64,000 nt of DNA from Mya arenaria. Its lineage: Eukaryota > Mollusca > Bivalvia > Myida > Myidae. The stretch covers positions 71,857,645-71,921,644 of the forward strand of contig NC_069127.1 in the NCBI RefSeq assembly GCF_026914265.1, written 5' to 3'. Of the stretch, positions 10,601 to 22,255 are shown piece by piece; the first letter of the stretch is position 1; every line of letters starts with the position of its first letter. A model generated the notes under the pieces. The model saw only the letters and a program-made list of their open reading frames with translations, was not told where the DNA came from and searched no databases. The position numbers and the translations under genes were made by a program.

Positions 10601-13600
10601 GTTCCTTTTGAAAACCAGCCAGATCTGCCCATGCATGCCTGGATTATGGGTCTTGAAAGTATAAAAAATGCTATTTTTAGCCAAGTCTACATGAGCGAAG
10701 TCTATTTTTAGCCAAGTTTACATGTAAAGTTAAAATTGCTTGTGAAGGTTTGTTCAAATTATGCACCTGGGGTCATTACTGCCCCCCCCCCCCCCCACGG
10801 AGACCAGTGCGGCAAATGCAAATGACCTCGGCGACGTTGGCGGAGGCCCAGGGAAGAGTTCTCTTTTACTTTGTAAGGGACGGACTCCCCCCCTCCCCCC
10901 CTTAAATTGGGAAATGTTAAAAACCTTTTTGTCTGAAACCACTATGCAAATCCTTGCTATTTTGAACAAGGCTTTATTTAGTGGTCCACTACCATGGTTG
11001 TTCAAATTAAGCCCCTTGGGTTAAAACTGGCACTGCCCTGGGTGTCACAATTTTCATAGAGTCTTATTTAAGAAATATTTTCAAAATCTTCTTGTTTCAA
11101 ACCACAAGGCCCATACCTTTGATATTTGTTGTGGAGCATCATAAAAGTTGGCCACTCCCCTTTTGACTTACTTATTATTTTATAAAGCTACAGTAATGAA
11201 ATTTTGACCATGTGAACTGTTTTGCAAACAAGCATTAATGTTGTCCTCAGATGTCCTTGACTTTGACCTTTGACCAATCTCATTAAAATCATATCGTGAC
11301 GTTCACTTCATTACATTACGTTAGCGTAACGTTGTGAAGCGTGTATTGGGGATCTGATTTTAATGAGATTGACCTTTGACCGACTTTATTTTTAAAGCTA
11401 CAGAAATGAAATTTTGACAATGAGTACAGTTTTGAAAGCAAATATTTTTTACTTTCAGATTAACTTTACTTGGCACATATTAAAATAGTTCATGCAACTA
11501 ATCTGCTTACAACACTTCCTGTCCTCAGATGTTGAACGTGCAGCGTTTTCAGCTAACCCAAACACTAAAAGTGAACTATATATTTGTTGCCTATTACTCA
11601 AACGTACATGCTCTGGATTGAAAATGACCACAAAAGCCATGCCAGTAAAGCATAGGCCCTTTTGGGCCTCTTGTTTTTATTTATGGTACTTATACACAAA
11701 AAATGTTATCTTTACTTGTTTTACAACCCATGTGTTTAAACATTTGAAGTGGGAAAGGTCTTGGTTAAAACAAGTTGGAAATTATAACCGATGTGTTTCA
11801 CCATTCACATTACAGATGGGTTTTGAGGTTGGCAAAGGTCTAGGTAAAAATAAGCAGGGAATCACAACTCCAGTGGAGGCTGTAAAGAGGAAGACGCAGA
11901 AGGCAGGAATTGCGTTTCACGGGACAGAGCGGTCGGAACGTTCACTGATCGACTTTCCTGCAGAGGATCTAGAGGCAAAGGAAGAGGCGGAGTTTAAAGA
12001 ACAGCTGTCACAATGGAGAAAGGAACCAGAAGTATGTTGTTAAGGAAAGCTCACACATTTTAATGGTCAATAAACAAGTTAAACATCAAAAATGCAAAAG
12101 TTTTAAAGAATATTTAGACTAAATCTTTTATTCAATTGCAATTTTCAGTGGTCAAAATAAGCACAAGCCCGCTTACCCTGCATTGATAAAATGTTTGCAG
12201 GGCTTATTCAAATTCAGAATTTCATATAGCAGGGCATGTTACAATTTTTTATACCAAATAGTTATGTAAGAATATGGGCTTGTTCAGCCAAAAAGCCTTT
12301 TTTGACAACTGAATTATAATAGAAAATACAAATTGTTTTACAGTTGTTGAAAATCCACCATTACAGTAGCTATAAGATGCTAATATTTATATTGTTGATG
12401 AACCAAAAAATGTTAAAAGTTGAGTTTTTAAATTAACAGATAATGCTTTCTTTCTTAGTTTGTATTATCTACAGTCATTTGAATCATTTTCTTATAGGGA
12501 AAAAGGAAGAAAAAGGTAAAATACACGTACAAGACGGCCCAGGAGGCCATTGATACTGGCGGCAACAAGAAGAAAGGGCTCAAAAGTCACATGTCCAATG
12601 TCAAGGTCATTGATATGACTGGGAAGGAAAAGAAAGTGCTCACAGGTGGGTGATCAAATGATTTATCCTATTCTTTTTTGGCCACAAGTAATAGTTACTG
12701 CACTCACAACCCGAGTCGTTTAAATTATACACAAGCGCTTCAGTGCATGTGTATAATTTCAATCACCACAGAAGTAGGCAACGTCCCTGTTTTGTACCAT
12801 GTTGTCAAGGACAACGTTCAATAACTAGCATGTGGTATAAGGGAATAGGGTTGTAATTCATCCACATGCTAGTTTCTTAACTGTTTTGCTCCGTCTACTT
12901 GATAACGTTCCAGTATGGGAGTAAATGTATTGACAAAAACAAACATAACATGATACAAGAATTGTTTATTATGAATTCAGACTGCATTTTCATGCACTTG
13001 CAGTGCTCATGTATTAAAGATACCCTGTAAATAAAGACATTTTACCTGTCAATAAAGGCATTTTACCTGTCAATAAAGGCATTTTAGTGCAACCTCTAAA
13101 CAAAGTAATTGACATGCTTGTATTCATACAAGTGTAGCAGATTCCAATGAATAATTCCTTTTCTATTATATAAGTGTGGCACGTGTAATAGTGTAATGTT
13201 ATCTACATGGCAGGGTACCATACGATTGCTCAGCGTCATGACAGGCCGGATGACGATGCAGAAGCTCCTATGGAGACCGGCCGAGGTCGGACAGACGCAT
13301 TCAGCATGCCCGAACTGATGCATAACCTCAATTTACTGGTCGATATGAGTGAAGAAGATATCATACAGAATGACCGCAAGTATGAAAGAAAGGCTTTATA
13401 CTGTAGAAGAGTGATTTCAGAAAAAACTTTGGTTAATTTATATGACGGTGAAAAGAATAAATACCGTAAATGACTGGGTATTAGACGCACTTTTTTCCCT
13501 CAGATTTTGATGCAAAAAAATGCCTGCGTATAATACCCAGTAACAATTTTTTGAACTTTTTTTCTGAGGTCAATTTCAAGCCGAGAGTTTGTTTAGATTT

Positions 13601-16600
13601 ATGTAGAAAGGGATGTTACTCGCGTCATATTGATCGAGTATATACGGGTTAAAACGGCAGTTGAAGATCGGGATACGGTATATCGTAAGACGTTTATAAT
13701 TTCAACAAAAATATTTTTCGATTAAAGTTAACGTAATTCACCTAAGAGTTCGGACACTCTAAATATTTGGACACCCATAATTGTTTCCCAAAATAATTTA
13801 TTTTGCGTACCTAATTTTCGAACACCCAAAGGACATCAATTAGAACTTTCATAGTTACCAAGTTTCACAGACGAAGATTATTGATTTTTATCTTTACAAT
13901 GCCTGGCTAGATTACCTAACCGTATACACCACTGTGACAATTTAATTAGTTACTACCCATCCTAAACGATTTATTGCCTGGTGAAAAGGAAGTGTGATAT
14001 ATTTATTTGATGATTAAACAAACAACAAGGGCAATCAAGGGATTAAGAAAACATCGACATGGCATGTTTGTAAAACGATCTGCCAATAAGCTTTCCAACT
14101 TGTACCACACTTATAGACTATATGAAGCAATAATCTTACAGTTATACATTAATCCTGCATAGCAATGTCCATGCTCTCCACGAGATCCTCGTGGGTATAA
14201 CTGTAAGTTATGTGACGTCACACAGTGTGAATCTTTGATCTGAAGCCGATAGAATGTGTTTATTCAGTTCAGTGCATGGTGTTTTAATTAACTTCATGAA
14301 GGATTTACACTTACCGTATAGGCGTAATAAATAAGTTTATGACCATTGATTACTACGGATAAATTAATAAGTGGTTAAAAGCAAACATGAAGAAAAAAGG
14401 CAGGTTAAACAAACATGTAAATAAAATGTAAAAATGATAATTTTCTATGTATTCGGAGAGCGAAAAAAATAATTAATTTATGGTGTCCGAACTCTTGTGA
14501 ATTACGGTATTCAATATTATTTTGAATAATAAATTGAATTAAACAATAATCAAACTTACATATAAAAAAGCAAAGTTGGGCACTGTCAAAATATTTTTTG
14601 CATAACATAACTTTTCATTCTCGACAGTATGGTTGTATGGTTTTAAAGATAACCATCGCCATTTTCACGAAAAAAAAAATTTTTTGTCACTGTCAACAAA
14701 CATGGTGGCTGAAAATGCCGGACGATTTTGACATTTTTTTCTATGCGTCTTTTAACCAAAAACATAGATTAAAAGTTTTTTTCTCGGATTTTTCACAGTT
14801 TTTTTTTCCCTGCGTCTAATACCCCCTATCGTCTTATACCCAGTCATTTACGGTAGATGCTGTTTTTGGGATGTTATTTATCTATTTATTACTAATTTAT
14901 TTCCACGGCAAGTTGGAGGAGTTTTACTTTGCTCTGTCTTATCTTTATACTAAGGCATTTGATATGTGCTCTGAGATATTTAATATTTGCTCTGAAATAA
15001 AAGTTACAATTGAGAGAGTTAAAATATGTTTGTGCAATGTTAATTTTATTTGTAAGAGTAAAGTGTACTTCACTGAAAATCCTTATTAACCATAAAAGTA
15101 CTACATGTTCTTTACTGATCGATAACACCAACAGTCACTGTCATAAAAAATCAACATTGAAGTTACTTTTTTCACTTTCTTTATCAAATCTGAAAATGTG
15201 GTGGGTTTCTTTTTAGACTTCGCCATGAGAAGGATCACATCGTCAACATGCGTTATGAGAAAGAGCGACTGGACACTGTTCTTGAACAGGAGGAGAAACT
15301 AATACAGCGCCTCTCCAAGATCCTTGATATCATCAACACGTATGTGCACAAAGTATTTACAGTAAAGAAATGACATATGTTAGTAAAAAAGTTCAAAAGT
15401 AGTTTAATGTTGAAGAACTTGTATTGATGACTGTGGTAATTTTATAACCCAGTAAAAAAAATATCTTTATTTTGACACCTGCATTTAGCATGGCATAGGG
15501 ATTACTTCGTCAGGTGTCATTATTGTCTGCATCATCACAATTTTGTTTCCAATCGAAAACTTGCTTTTTGTCTGACTTGTTGTAAAGTCTTTAAACTTGG
15601 TATGGACATTGGTCATGGTCACTTTATGACCCCTAGTGATTTCAGTCATGGTGACATTTAATGATGGACAGTTGACATCCGATTTGAGGAATTCTAGATT
15701 GTGTGTATAAGCATAAACCTTTTTTTTAATAATCTGTACTGTAAGTCTTAAGCATGTACCATCTATTTTCTATGTTTTTATCTGTGCTCGACACATTTGA
15801 AATTGTTCAAAGCTTGAAGCAGTAGAGTATATTGGAATGTCTGTATTTGCAGTGAAAAAGTCATACATCAACAATAAATGCTTTCATAGTTCAACTACAT
15901 AAATATGCTTATAGTACTGGTATGTTTCAGTGTCAACGAGCGAACACACCCGGGATGTCAGAACCCAGTCACCCTGGATGAGTGTATGGCAATATTCCGA
16001 ATCCTGCAGAACGATTTCTACAGCGAGTACAAGATGTATGAACTGGAAACATTGGCCGTTGCACTGGTGTTCCCTATTGTATGTACTAGCTTATACTGTA
16101 GTCTAGCATGTCAGTTTTTTAATTTAAGAAATTGATCTGTTGTAATTTATTGCAACATGTTGGACTATTCATTTGTTAATTACACTCTTTTCTTAAAAGG
16201 AAAATATGTTAACAGTGACTAAATGGTTTTGTAGAAGAAGGCTCTGTCACTATTGTTTAAATACTCTTAATCATCTCAACGAATCAAGATTTACATTGAC
16301 ATTTGCATCTCTTTCGTATAGAGGTAATGTAATTGTTATTAAAATTTTTAGATATGAAATCACTTGAAAGAAAAGCTTGTTTTTACAATAAGATAAGATG
16401 AAAGTATTTATGAATGTGAGTCTAGTAATATCCAATGTGCTTTTGTTCCTGTAAAGTAACAGTTGCCCTACCTGTCATTTTACAGATGAACGAGTACTTC
16501 AAGAGCTGGGTCCCAATGCGTGACCCTGGTTATGGCATTTCCGTGGTGAAGGAGTGGCAGTATATGCTGGGTGACCCCAACCATGTGTATGTGCAGGGAC

Positions 16601-19600
16601 AGAACAACATGGACGTCTACCAGCGACTCATCTGGGATGTCTGGCTGCCGCACATTCGCACAGCAATACTGTACGTGTTGACTAGATCCTTACGTTCTTT
16701 CTTAGGTCATCTATTATTCGAAGGGAAAAAAATCAAAGTATTTTCATAGCAATTGTGTCATATTGAAAAGTGTTGTGTTCATAGGCAGCATTTGTGAGGC
16801 TGTTGACTACCATTTCATAATTGTAATTTCCATTATGTCCACAATATGAACTGTTATAGATATTTGAGTAATGTTGTTCTGTTAAATTAAGAAAAAGTGA
16901 CCATTTGTTAATGTTAATGGAATGTTTGAGTGAGACCAAGTTTTTGCATCCTTTATGACATAAATACTGGTATTATGTTTTTATACCCCCGATACACAAA
17001 GTAAAGATTGGGGCTATATAGGATTCACAGGCATAATTACTTCTGTCCGTCAGTCAGCCTGTGCCATTTTTGACTCATTCAAAACACAAGACCTGTGTCC
17101 CAACCTTCAAGGTCAAGGTCACAGCAACCTTAAGATCATGCGGCACAAGATAAAATTTGTAGTTATTATCTTCAGTCAGTGGCATGTGGAAGATTGTGAC
17201 TCTGTGATTGAACTACATATACTGAAAACATGGCTGTCAGTAATAGTATTTTGGGTTATGGAGACATCAAAGATAACCTTTTCAACTGTTATTGATTATA
17301 ACAATACTTTGTTGTTATCTAGTCAGTGGCGTGTACGGGAATGCGACCCTGTGATCGAATTGCTTGAAACATGGATGCCAGTTTTACCCACATGGGTTAT
17401 GGAGAATATTCAAGACCAGCTTGTCCTGCCGCGCCTGCTGGCAGAGGTAGAGGCCTGGAACCCACTCACTGACACGGTCCCCATACACTCCTGGCTACAT
17501 CCATGGCTTCCTCTTATGAGTAAGAACTATCCTTAACTTTTAAGAAACTAAATTGATCTAAAAGGGCAGAAGAAAAGCCTTGTTTACTCACTTTTTTCAC
17601 TATTTTAAAGGGTGTCTAGCTGTTTTTCACCCTAAGATGGGCATTTAACATACACTTTATGTGAGTTGTCTAGCCTTTGTATAAAAAACTTGACATTTCA
17701 TATTGTATTACCTGCAAGACCCATGAAGGGTAATTACATCAATATTAGCTAACGTCCTTTCACTTATGATATATGTTACAATCATCAACAATAATTTTTT
17801 CCTACTTACGTTGTTGATAATCTTTCCTAGTCCTAAATAACCAATATACTCATTGAAGAAAAATACTAGATTTTGAATTTGATGAATAATTATTTTTCGT
17901 GTAAATATACGCATTGTTAATCATGGCCGTCCTTCTTTCATACAGCACGACAATGTCATCACTCTACTTGTACCAAGTCCCATCGCTATGACTCAAAAAG
18001 TTTTGAAATGAACCTGATAAATGATCAAAGTAATTCATTATGAATCTGTACATACATGTACCGAGGCAATGTTTGATTTTTCTTAAGATATGTAAATATT
18101 TCATCACACCTCCCATTACAGAGGACAAACTAGAGCCATGTTATGCTCCGATACGTCAGAAACTTGGGAACGCGCTCATCAACTGGCACCCGTCAGACAG
18201 CTCTGCGAAGGTGATCCTGAAACCGTGGCATGGTGTGTGGCGGGAGGGCCATATGGAGGTGTTTATGAGGAAGTACATTCTTCCCAAACTGGAGTTGTGT
18301 CTGCAGGAGTTTCCTATCAATCCCCACCAGCAAACACTGGGTATGTATGAACTCTGTATGTTCTTACAGTTAATGAAATTGGTTATTAGCACATAATTGT
18401 GGGAAAAGGGTTTTAAAGTATAGCACCAAATTCAAGTCCATTTGATGTGTAAAAACTGGTATTGGTGCTCATTGTCAGAAGTCTCATGAATTAGCCACTG
18501 ATCTGAATCAAATTTGGAACACAAATATCAATTGCTTCATCTTTTGGCATCAAGAAAGAAAACTTATATTACAATACTTGTAAATATCAAAGAAACTTGT
18601 GAATGTCTTCACAAATATATTTTTATAAATTATCAGTAAGGATATATACGACACTCATTTCATTCATTTATCTTATTTCCATCTAAAATTTCAAATACAT
18701 GTTGCTTATTTCAGAGCCTCTCCAATGGGTTTTATCCTGGTCTGACTTGATCTCACTGCGTTATATGGTCCCGTTGTTTGAGAAGTGCTTCTTCTCCCGC
18801 TGGTTGCAGGTTCTCTGTACTTGGCTTGGCAACATGCCAAATTACGACGAGGTCACAAAGTGGTATCTCGGGTGGAAATCGGTCTTCACAGAACAGTATC
18901 TTACACATCCAGTGATTAAAGGTGAGTGAAAAAAAATACAAACTTGTTTTCAAACTGGATAAAAAGCTGTTGGTAGTTCTTAAATTTGTGTGCATCTTGT
19001 ACTTAAAATATATGGTAGAGTGATTACAAGATAAACAAAATTGAGTTTCAGGCCTCAATTTCTCGAACAATTGTTAGTGTCCTATAACAGGATCAAGCAA
19101 TTTCACCGTATTTGTTCTGGTATAAAATGAGCAATTTTCTCCACTTAAAGAGCTTTGAGACTTTTATTGGAAATATTTCTAAAGGTGAACATTCGCAATT
19201 AAGCTATAGTATATACTATTTATGTTTAATAAAATCAAAGCTGTTCTGGTTTAAACAGTCTATAATCAGATGTCAGAATTGTTATGCTTAAAACATTCTA
19301 TAATCAGATGAATATATATATAATTTTCTACCAGTGTAAGAACAAAAGTGATAAAATCTAAAAAGCTTAAGTTAAATAAGTGAAAATATGGACATGAATT
19401 TTCAAACATACCATTTACTGATGCACACTTGTTAATAATGGGACCAGATGAAAACATTTGATTTTTTATTGCATTTCAGTTTAACATGTTGAATCTGCAT
19501 AATGATATACTAAATAAATCAGTTTCACTTTGCTGTGGATGTTTGTGTTAAACCCCTATTTTTATACATTATTTTTCACAGAGAACTTTACCAAACCTAT

Positions 19601-21261
19601 TGGGGCCATTTCAATAAAGATCTTGTCATGAATTGAAATCATCTTAGTACCATAGTTTCATTATTTTGCTACATATTTGAGTTAATTAAACTTTAAAAAG
19701 AAACACAAAGTTTAGGACTAAATTGATATACCGTATTGCCATTTTATAACGATTATACAGACTTAAGATAAAGATAATTTATGACTAAAAAACTTTATGA
19801 AACAGCCACCTGGATATGATGATTCTGTTTAATAACATATTTATACAGAATGATCATTAAATTCAAAATTATATGTGTTCTAAAATAATTGTTAACCTAA
19901 TTACATTATTATTATGAAATATAAGTGTTCAGACCAATGAATCCTTACTGGACCCTACATACCAGTTTGTATGTATTCACAGAGATGTTTACCAAAGCCC
20001 TGGACATGATGAACCGAGCTGTGTCGGGCCATTTCCAGCCGGGCGTGAAGGAGAACATGGCATACTTCACACACAACGAGCGCCGTAACATTGCGGAGCC
20101 AACAACCACTCTCTCCGGATCACCTGCATCCTCCATACCACAGACTCCCACTCAACCAGAGGTAGATATGTGTCAAGGCTTGTTGTTGTTTTTTCAAATA
20201 AAAATATTTGCCTCATATGGTGATTTTTACTGTTTTCATACCCGTTGTAAGAAATGTCCGAATGCCAGATAGACAAAGTATTGTCATTTTTGTGTAATTC
20301 TGGTTGTTATTGAGCAAGATGGTATTAAAATGCTATTACCGATACTCAAATTTCTCTTGAACTATTAGCATAAATAGAAATATTAGTCTGCCACAAAGGT
20401 TCTGAACAATCAACCAGTTTTATGTTGCAACTTTTCAGCCAAGTTTACGGACATCTTCCTCCACCTATCCTGCCAGCTTCAGGGAATTAGTCGAAAGAAA
20501 GGTAAACAGTTTTTGGTCATTATCTATATTTCATCTTTTTGTTCTCGTCAAAGCTCATGCTTCATGGTTGAAAGTACATTTTGTGTTGTTGAAGCCTTTG
20601 AAGGAAGTGCTGTCTTTTAAGTTTATTTTTAAGTGGTAATAATTTAAAATGCCTAGATCTTCTTGCCCTGATTTCTCAAAACTTCTTTTAGCTTAACAGA
20701 CTTAAGTAGCTCATTTAATCAAACAAAATTTCTGACTTAAACCTGATTTTGGTATATAAAACATAGTTTAAACTGATTATCAGACAGATAACTTCAATAA
20801 ACAGTAAAAAAATCCAAACAAATTAGTATTTCCCAAATTATAGGAAAATAAAATTAGTGAGCTTAGCTTAATCGTGTTTTAAAAACTTCGGTAGTTTTGA
20901 GAAATCAGTCCCAAGTATTAAGTCCTTCTTAATGAGATGTACTTGCCACAGTATTTATAGATTTGAGAGTACCGGTATACATCTAATAAATTCCTAACTT
21001 TAATGTCTTATCTTCTTTTTTTTGCTGAAATGTGCTATCTTTTATAAATATTTCCATACCACGTTATAGGCAGAAGAGAATAACCTGATCTTCGTGCCGG
21101 TTCCTGGGAAGACCCATGAGGCAAAGCAGGTGTATCGCTGCGGTTCCGTGCTCGTTTACTTTGATCGTAGTGTCGTGTTCATGATGGATGAAGCGATGGG
21201 CTCATATGTGCCGGTCTCACTACAAAAGCTTATAGACACTGCTAAAACTGTCAAACGATGA
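7654..21261 (+). CDS. TFIP11: Tuftelin-interacting protein 11 (spliceosome disassembly G-patch protein), 16 coding exons
   Basis: The product is the homologue of human TFIP11 / yeast Ntr1, a nuclear protein that works with the helicase DHX15 to take apart the post-splicing intron-lariat spliceosome. Exons: 7654-7759, 8331-8473, 8826-8956, 9432-9489, 11816-12031, 12498-12645, 13214-13379, 15217-15339, 15931-16078, 16486-16670, 17323-17519, 18122-18340, 18715-18921, 19983-20161, 20439-20501, 21070-21261. They sum to 2481 nt (826 aa; human about 837), with consistent GT-AG sites and phases. The N-terminal domain shows FEITDEDVYSSFN and IWADEDSDDERPGFG. The G-patch spans exons 4-5 (about residues 132-178; HTKGLGMKLMQK, GFEVGKGLGKNKQGI). 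A charged coiled-coil stretch follows, then the GCFC-like region (DTVPIHSWLHPWLPLM, WHPSDSSAKVILKPW). Start choice: a TTTTCAG acceptor at 7643 precedes the ATG at 7654. The in-frame ATG at 7627 lies before that acceptor and would need an unspliced leader. Family assignment is from memory but matches in every exon. Confidence 0.95.
7900..8015 (+). mobile_element. tRNA-derived SINE fragment
   Basis: In TFIP11 intron 1, TGATCTAGTGG (7930-7940) fits a Pol III A box and GGATTCGAGCT (7974-7984) fits a B box. The spacing is tRNA-like, and GCTGGTATATCACCCACAGA lies between them. This is the layout of a mollusc tRNA-derived SINE head. It is not a functional tRNA: I see no clean cloverleaf or anticodon arm. 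Confidence 0.6.
9831..10680 (+). repeat. Tandem repeat, five copies of ~169 bp
   Basis: Units start with GTAAACAATT at 9831, 10000, 10169, 10338 (GTAAACACTA) and 10510, giving periods of 169, 169, 169 and 172. Each contains GATACAGTCTTCAG, TTGATTGTATCTCGATGAAA, GATATCCATTAGA and CCATGCATGCCT. The copies are only mildly diverged. This is the core of the family A element. Short open frames across it are by-products of the repetition. Confidence 0.9.
10781..10905. other. C-tract pair within the family A element
   Basis: A run of about 16 C residues (10781-10796) is followed about 90 bp on by two C-runs of 7 and 6-7 (about 10887-10901). This part belongs to the element between its tandem core and 3' end. 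Homopolymers of this length may be length-variable or imperfectly assembled. Confidence 0.5.
11276..11370. mobile_element. 95-bp palindromic MITE-like insertion
   Basis: AATCTCATTAAAATCA (11276-11291) pairs with TGATTTTAATGAGATT (11355-11370). The inner sequence is itself self-complementary (GTTCACTTC against GAAGCGTG, plus ACGTTAGCGTAACGT). It is flanked on both sides by the same 11 bp, GACCTTTGACC (11265-11275 and 11371-11381). That is consistent with a target duplication, although TTGACC-type phrases are common in these repeats. Confidence 0.6.
11742..11790 (+). pseudogene. Decayed partial copy of TFIP11 exon 5 (G-patch)
   Basis: About 49 bp align with 11821-11869 of exon 5 at about 75% identity with one gap, offset 79-80 bp. 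In the homologous frame it reads FEVGKVLVKTSWKL and then a stop, against FEVGKGLGKNKQGI in the real exon. It has no clear acceptor of its own. It starts about 70 bp after the family A element ends (11673). It is probably a local tandem duplication of the intron-exon junction that has decayed. By-eye alignment only. Confidence 0.5.
12700..12910. repeat. Short inverted-repeat cluster in TFIP11 intron 6
   Basis: There are two hairpins in about 180 bp. ATTATACACA against TGTGTATAAT lies at about 12724-12758, and the 13-bp arms AACTAGCATGTGG and CCACATGCTAGTT lie at about 12825-12873. These may be parts of a degraded MITE. I could not define outer ends or a target duplication. Confidence 0.35.
13026..13088 (+). 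repeat. Small tandem repeat (~21 bp x 3)
   Basis: The phrase AATAAAGGCATTTTACCTGTC with one or two changes recurs three times in a row in TFIP11 intron 6. No function is indicated. Confidence 0.7.
13464..14853. mobile_element. TA-flanked TIR element (Tc1/mariner-like), hosting a nested element
   Basis: Lying in TFIP11 intron 7, this 1390-bp element starts CCGTAAATGACTGGGTATTA and ends with the complement (CCCAGTCATTTACGG). It is flanked by TA (13462-13463 and 14854-14855). Subterminal GACGC motifs and TGCGTCTAATACCC repeat the end signal internally. The left end is homologous to the right end of the 6277-7532 element. No transposase frame is recognised. A second TIR element, 13731-14507, sits inside it. 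Confidence 0.75.
13731..14507. mobile_element. Nested TA-flanked TIR element
   Basis: The left end is ACGTAATTCACCTAAGAGTT followed by CGGACAC. The right end, reverse-complemented, is CCGTAATTCACAAGAGTTCG followed by GACACC. Both ends are flanked by TA (13729-13730 and 14508-14509). At 777 bp without recognisable coding it is a non-autonomous copy. Its end sequence CCGTAA resembles that of its host element, so both may use related transposases. Confidence 0.7.
16978..17150 (+). mobile_element. Truncated tandem-repeat-type element fragment
   Basis: In TFIP11 intron 10, TTATACCCCCGATACACAAAG matches the 5' end style of the elements at 31587 and 40320. It is followed by a decayed CTGTCCGTCAGTC stretch and CAAGGTCAAGGTCACAG. 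There is no 3' hairpin end, so this is a 5' fragment. It lies immediately upstream of the duplicated exon copy at 17176. Confidence 0.5.
17176..17280 (+). pseudogene. Upstream, still-open duplicate of TFIP11 exon 11
   Basis: After an AG acceptor (ATCTTCAG, ending 17175), this segment reads SQWHVEDCDSVIELH, then LKTWLSV, then WVMETS. Real exon 11 reads SQWRVRECDPVIELLETW, then WVMEN. The offset is exactly 147 bp (49 codons), and the frame stays open from the copy through the intervening sequence into real exon 11. Using the upstream acceptor would therefore add 49 residues in frame. It may be a decayed duplicate or a rarely used alternative exon; sequence alone cannot decide. Confidence 0.7.
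20668..20908. mobile_element. Short palindromic MITE-like element
   Basis: CTGATTTCTCAAAAC (20668-20682) is the exact complement of GTTTTGAGAAATCAG (20894-20908). Further self-complementarity lies inside (TTAGCTTAACAGACTTAAG against GAGCTTAGCTTAA). It sits in TFIP11 intron 15. The class is unknown and no coding is present. Confidence 0.55.
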
Positions 21262-22255
21262 ACACTGAATATATTTAGAGGAGTTATCATTAATGTCTAA
21301 AGGAGTTATGATACGAAGTAAAGAAATAAGCTGAACAAAATTAATGTATGATTTGTTGTCATTTTGAGCTGTGAATTTCAGGCCAGAAATACCAAACATT
21401 GTCAGTAAAAGGAGCAAAGTAAAAAGTAACAGATTTTTCAAATGTATTCTCTGTTATTACTATTAAAACTGTATCATTTTATTTTGATCAATTTTCGTTT
21501 GGCCTTTGAGAAAAATATAAAGGTAAAGTTGTGTATAGTAAACAATTAAACATGCCTCAGTTCAAGTACTGTATGTAGAGACATATAAAATTGCAGATAA
21601 ATAAATGACTGCCAAAAATTAAAAATGTTGTTTTCTATATGTCATCAAATTTTGCACAGCTTCACAAGAAAGTTTGTCATTTTCATTGATATTTCAGTGA
21701 AAAGAGTATAGGGTGATACATCCTGAATGCCTTGTATTTTCAAAAGATTTTGGCTGATAAACTATTAGATATTGTCATGTTTACAAACAATCTCAACATA
21801 TTTGCTTTAAATATTATCATTTGAAAGTTTCACTGTTTAAACAAAATGCTATCCTGAGTTTGGGACTTTAGGCCTAGTCCTACAGTACTTTTCAAAGCGG
21901 TATCTGAAGATTATCAGCTGTTATTTGCGTTATCAAGATTTTTATTAGTTAGATATGACATGAATATTTTTAATATTGTTTGTATCGAAACTGTCCATTT
22001 TCAGGAAAATAAACATTATTGTCGTCATTACAGTTAATCGCTGGAATAAATGTTACGAAGATGTTTTACTAGATGTTTAAAAATGTTACCAGAATAGTCA
22101 AGTGTATACATTTACCCTTCAAAAATACAGTCACTGCTATGCCATGTGATGTTCATATTTCAGCTTTACATGGCATTGTGTTCCATTTACAAGATCAAAT
22201 AATAACATGCATGTACTGTTTCTTTGAACATAAGAACAAGCAATACATTGAAACA
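21262..22255 (+). other. TFIP11 3' UTR and gap to the convergent gene
   Basis: No open frame of note is present. Poly(A) signals on the plus strand occur at about 21600-21605, 22008-22013 and 22045-22050. The TFIP11 transcript probably ends between 21620 and 22075. The opposite-strand gene ends near 22240, so the two genes are tail-to-tail with little space between them. Confidence 0.6.
22008..22050 (+). terminator. Candidate poly(A) signals for TFIP11
   Basis: Two AATAAA hexamers (22008-22013 and 22045-22050) lie about 750-790 nt after the TFIP11 stop. A nearer one at 21600 could also be used. Confidence 0.4.

Larger units (their letters stand above)
9753..11673 (+). mobile_element. Tandem-repeat-cored element with 3' hairpin (Helitron/Helentron-like), family A
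   Basis: The element occupies TFIP11 intron 4. It begins about TTTTTAGCTCTACTGGCCAA, has a core of five ~169-bp repeats, then C-tract-rich sequence, and ends with a perfect hairpin (AGGCCC 11654-11659, loop TTTT, GGGCCT 11664-11669), CTTG and T. A second, truncated copy with the same start and end lies in PWP1 intron 10 (37362-37774). Bivalve elements with ~160-bp repeat cores (pearl/BIV160) have been linked to non-autonomous Helentrons; the assignment here is inference from the end structure. No Rep/helicase coding is seen. Confidence 0.6.

Noticed and set aside
10754-11024. Open frames on both strands over the C-tracts
   Set aside because: Proline- and glycine-rich products come from homopolymer C/G runs inside a repeat element.
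11492-11815. Open frame running into TFIP11 exon 5 that could extend it
   Set aside because: It includes the family A element tail. The acceptor at 11811-11815 and the human-like junction QK|MGF show that exon 5 starts at 11816.
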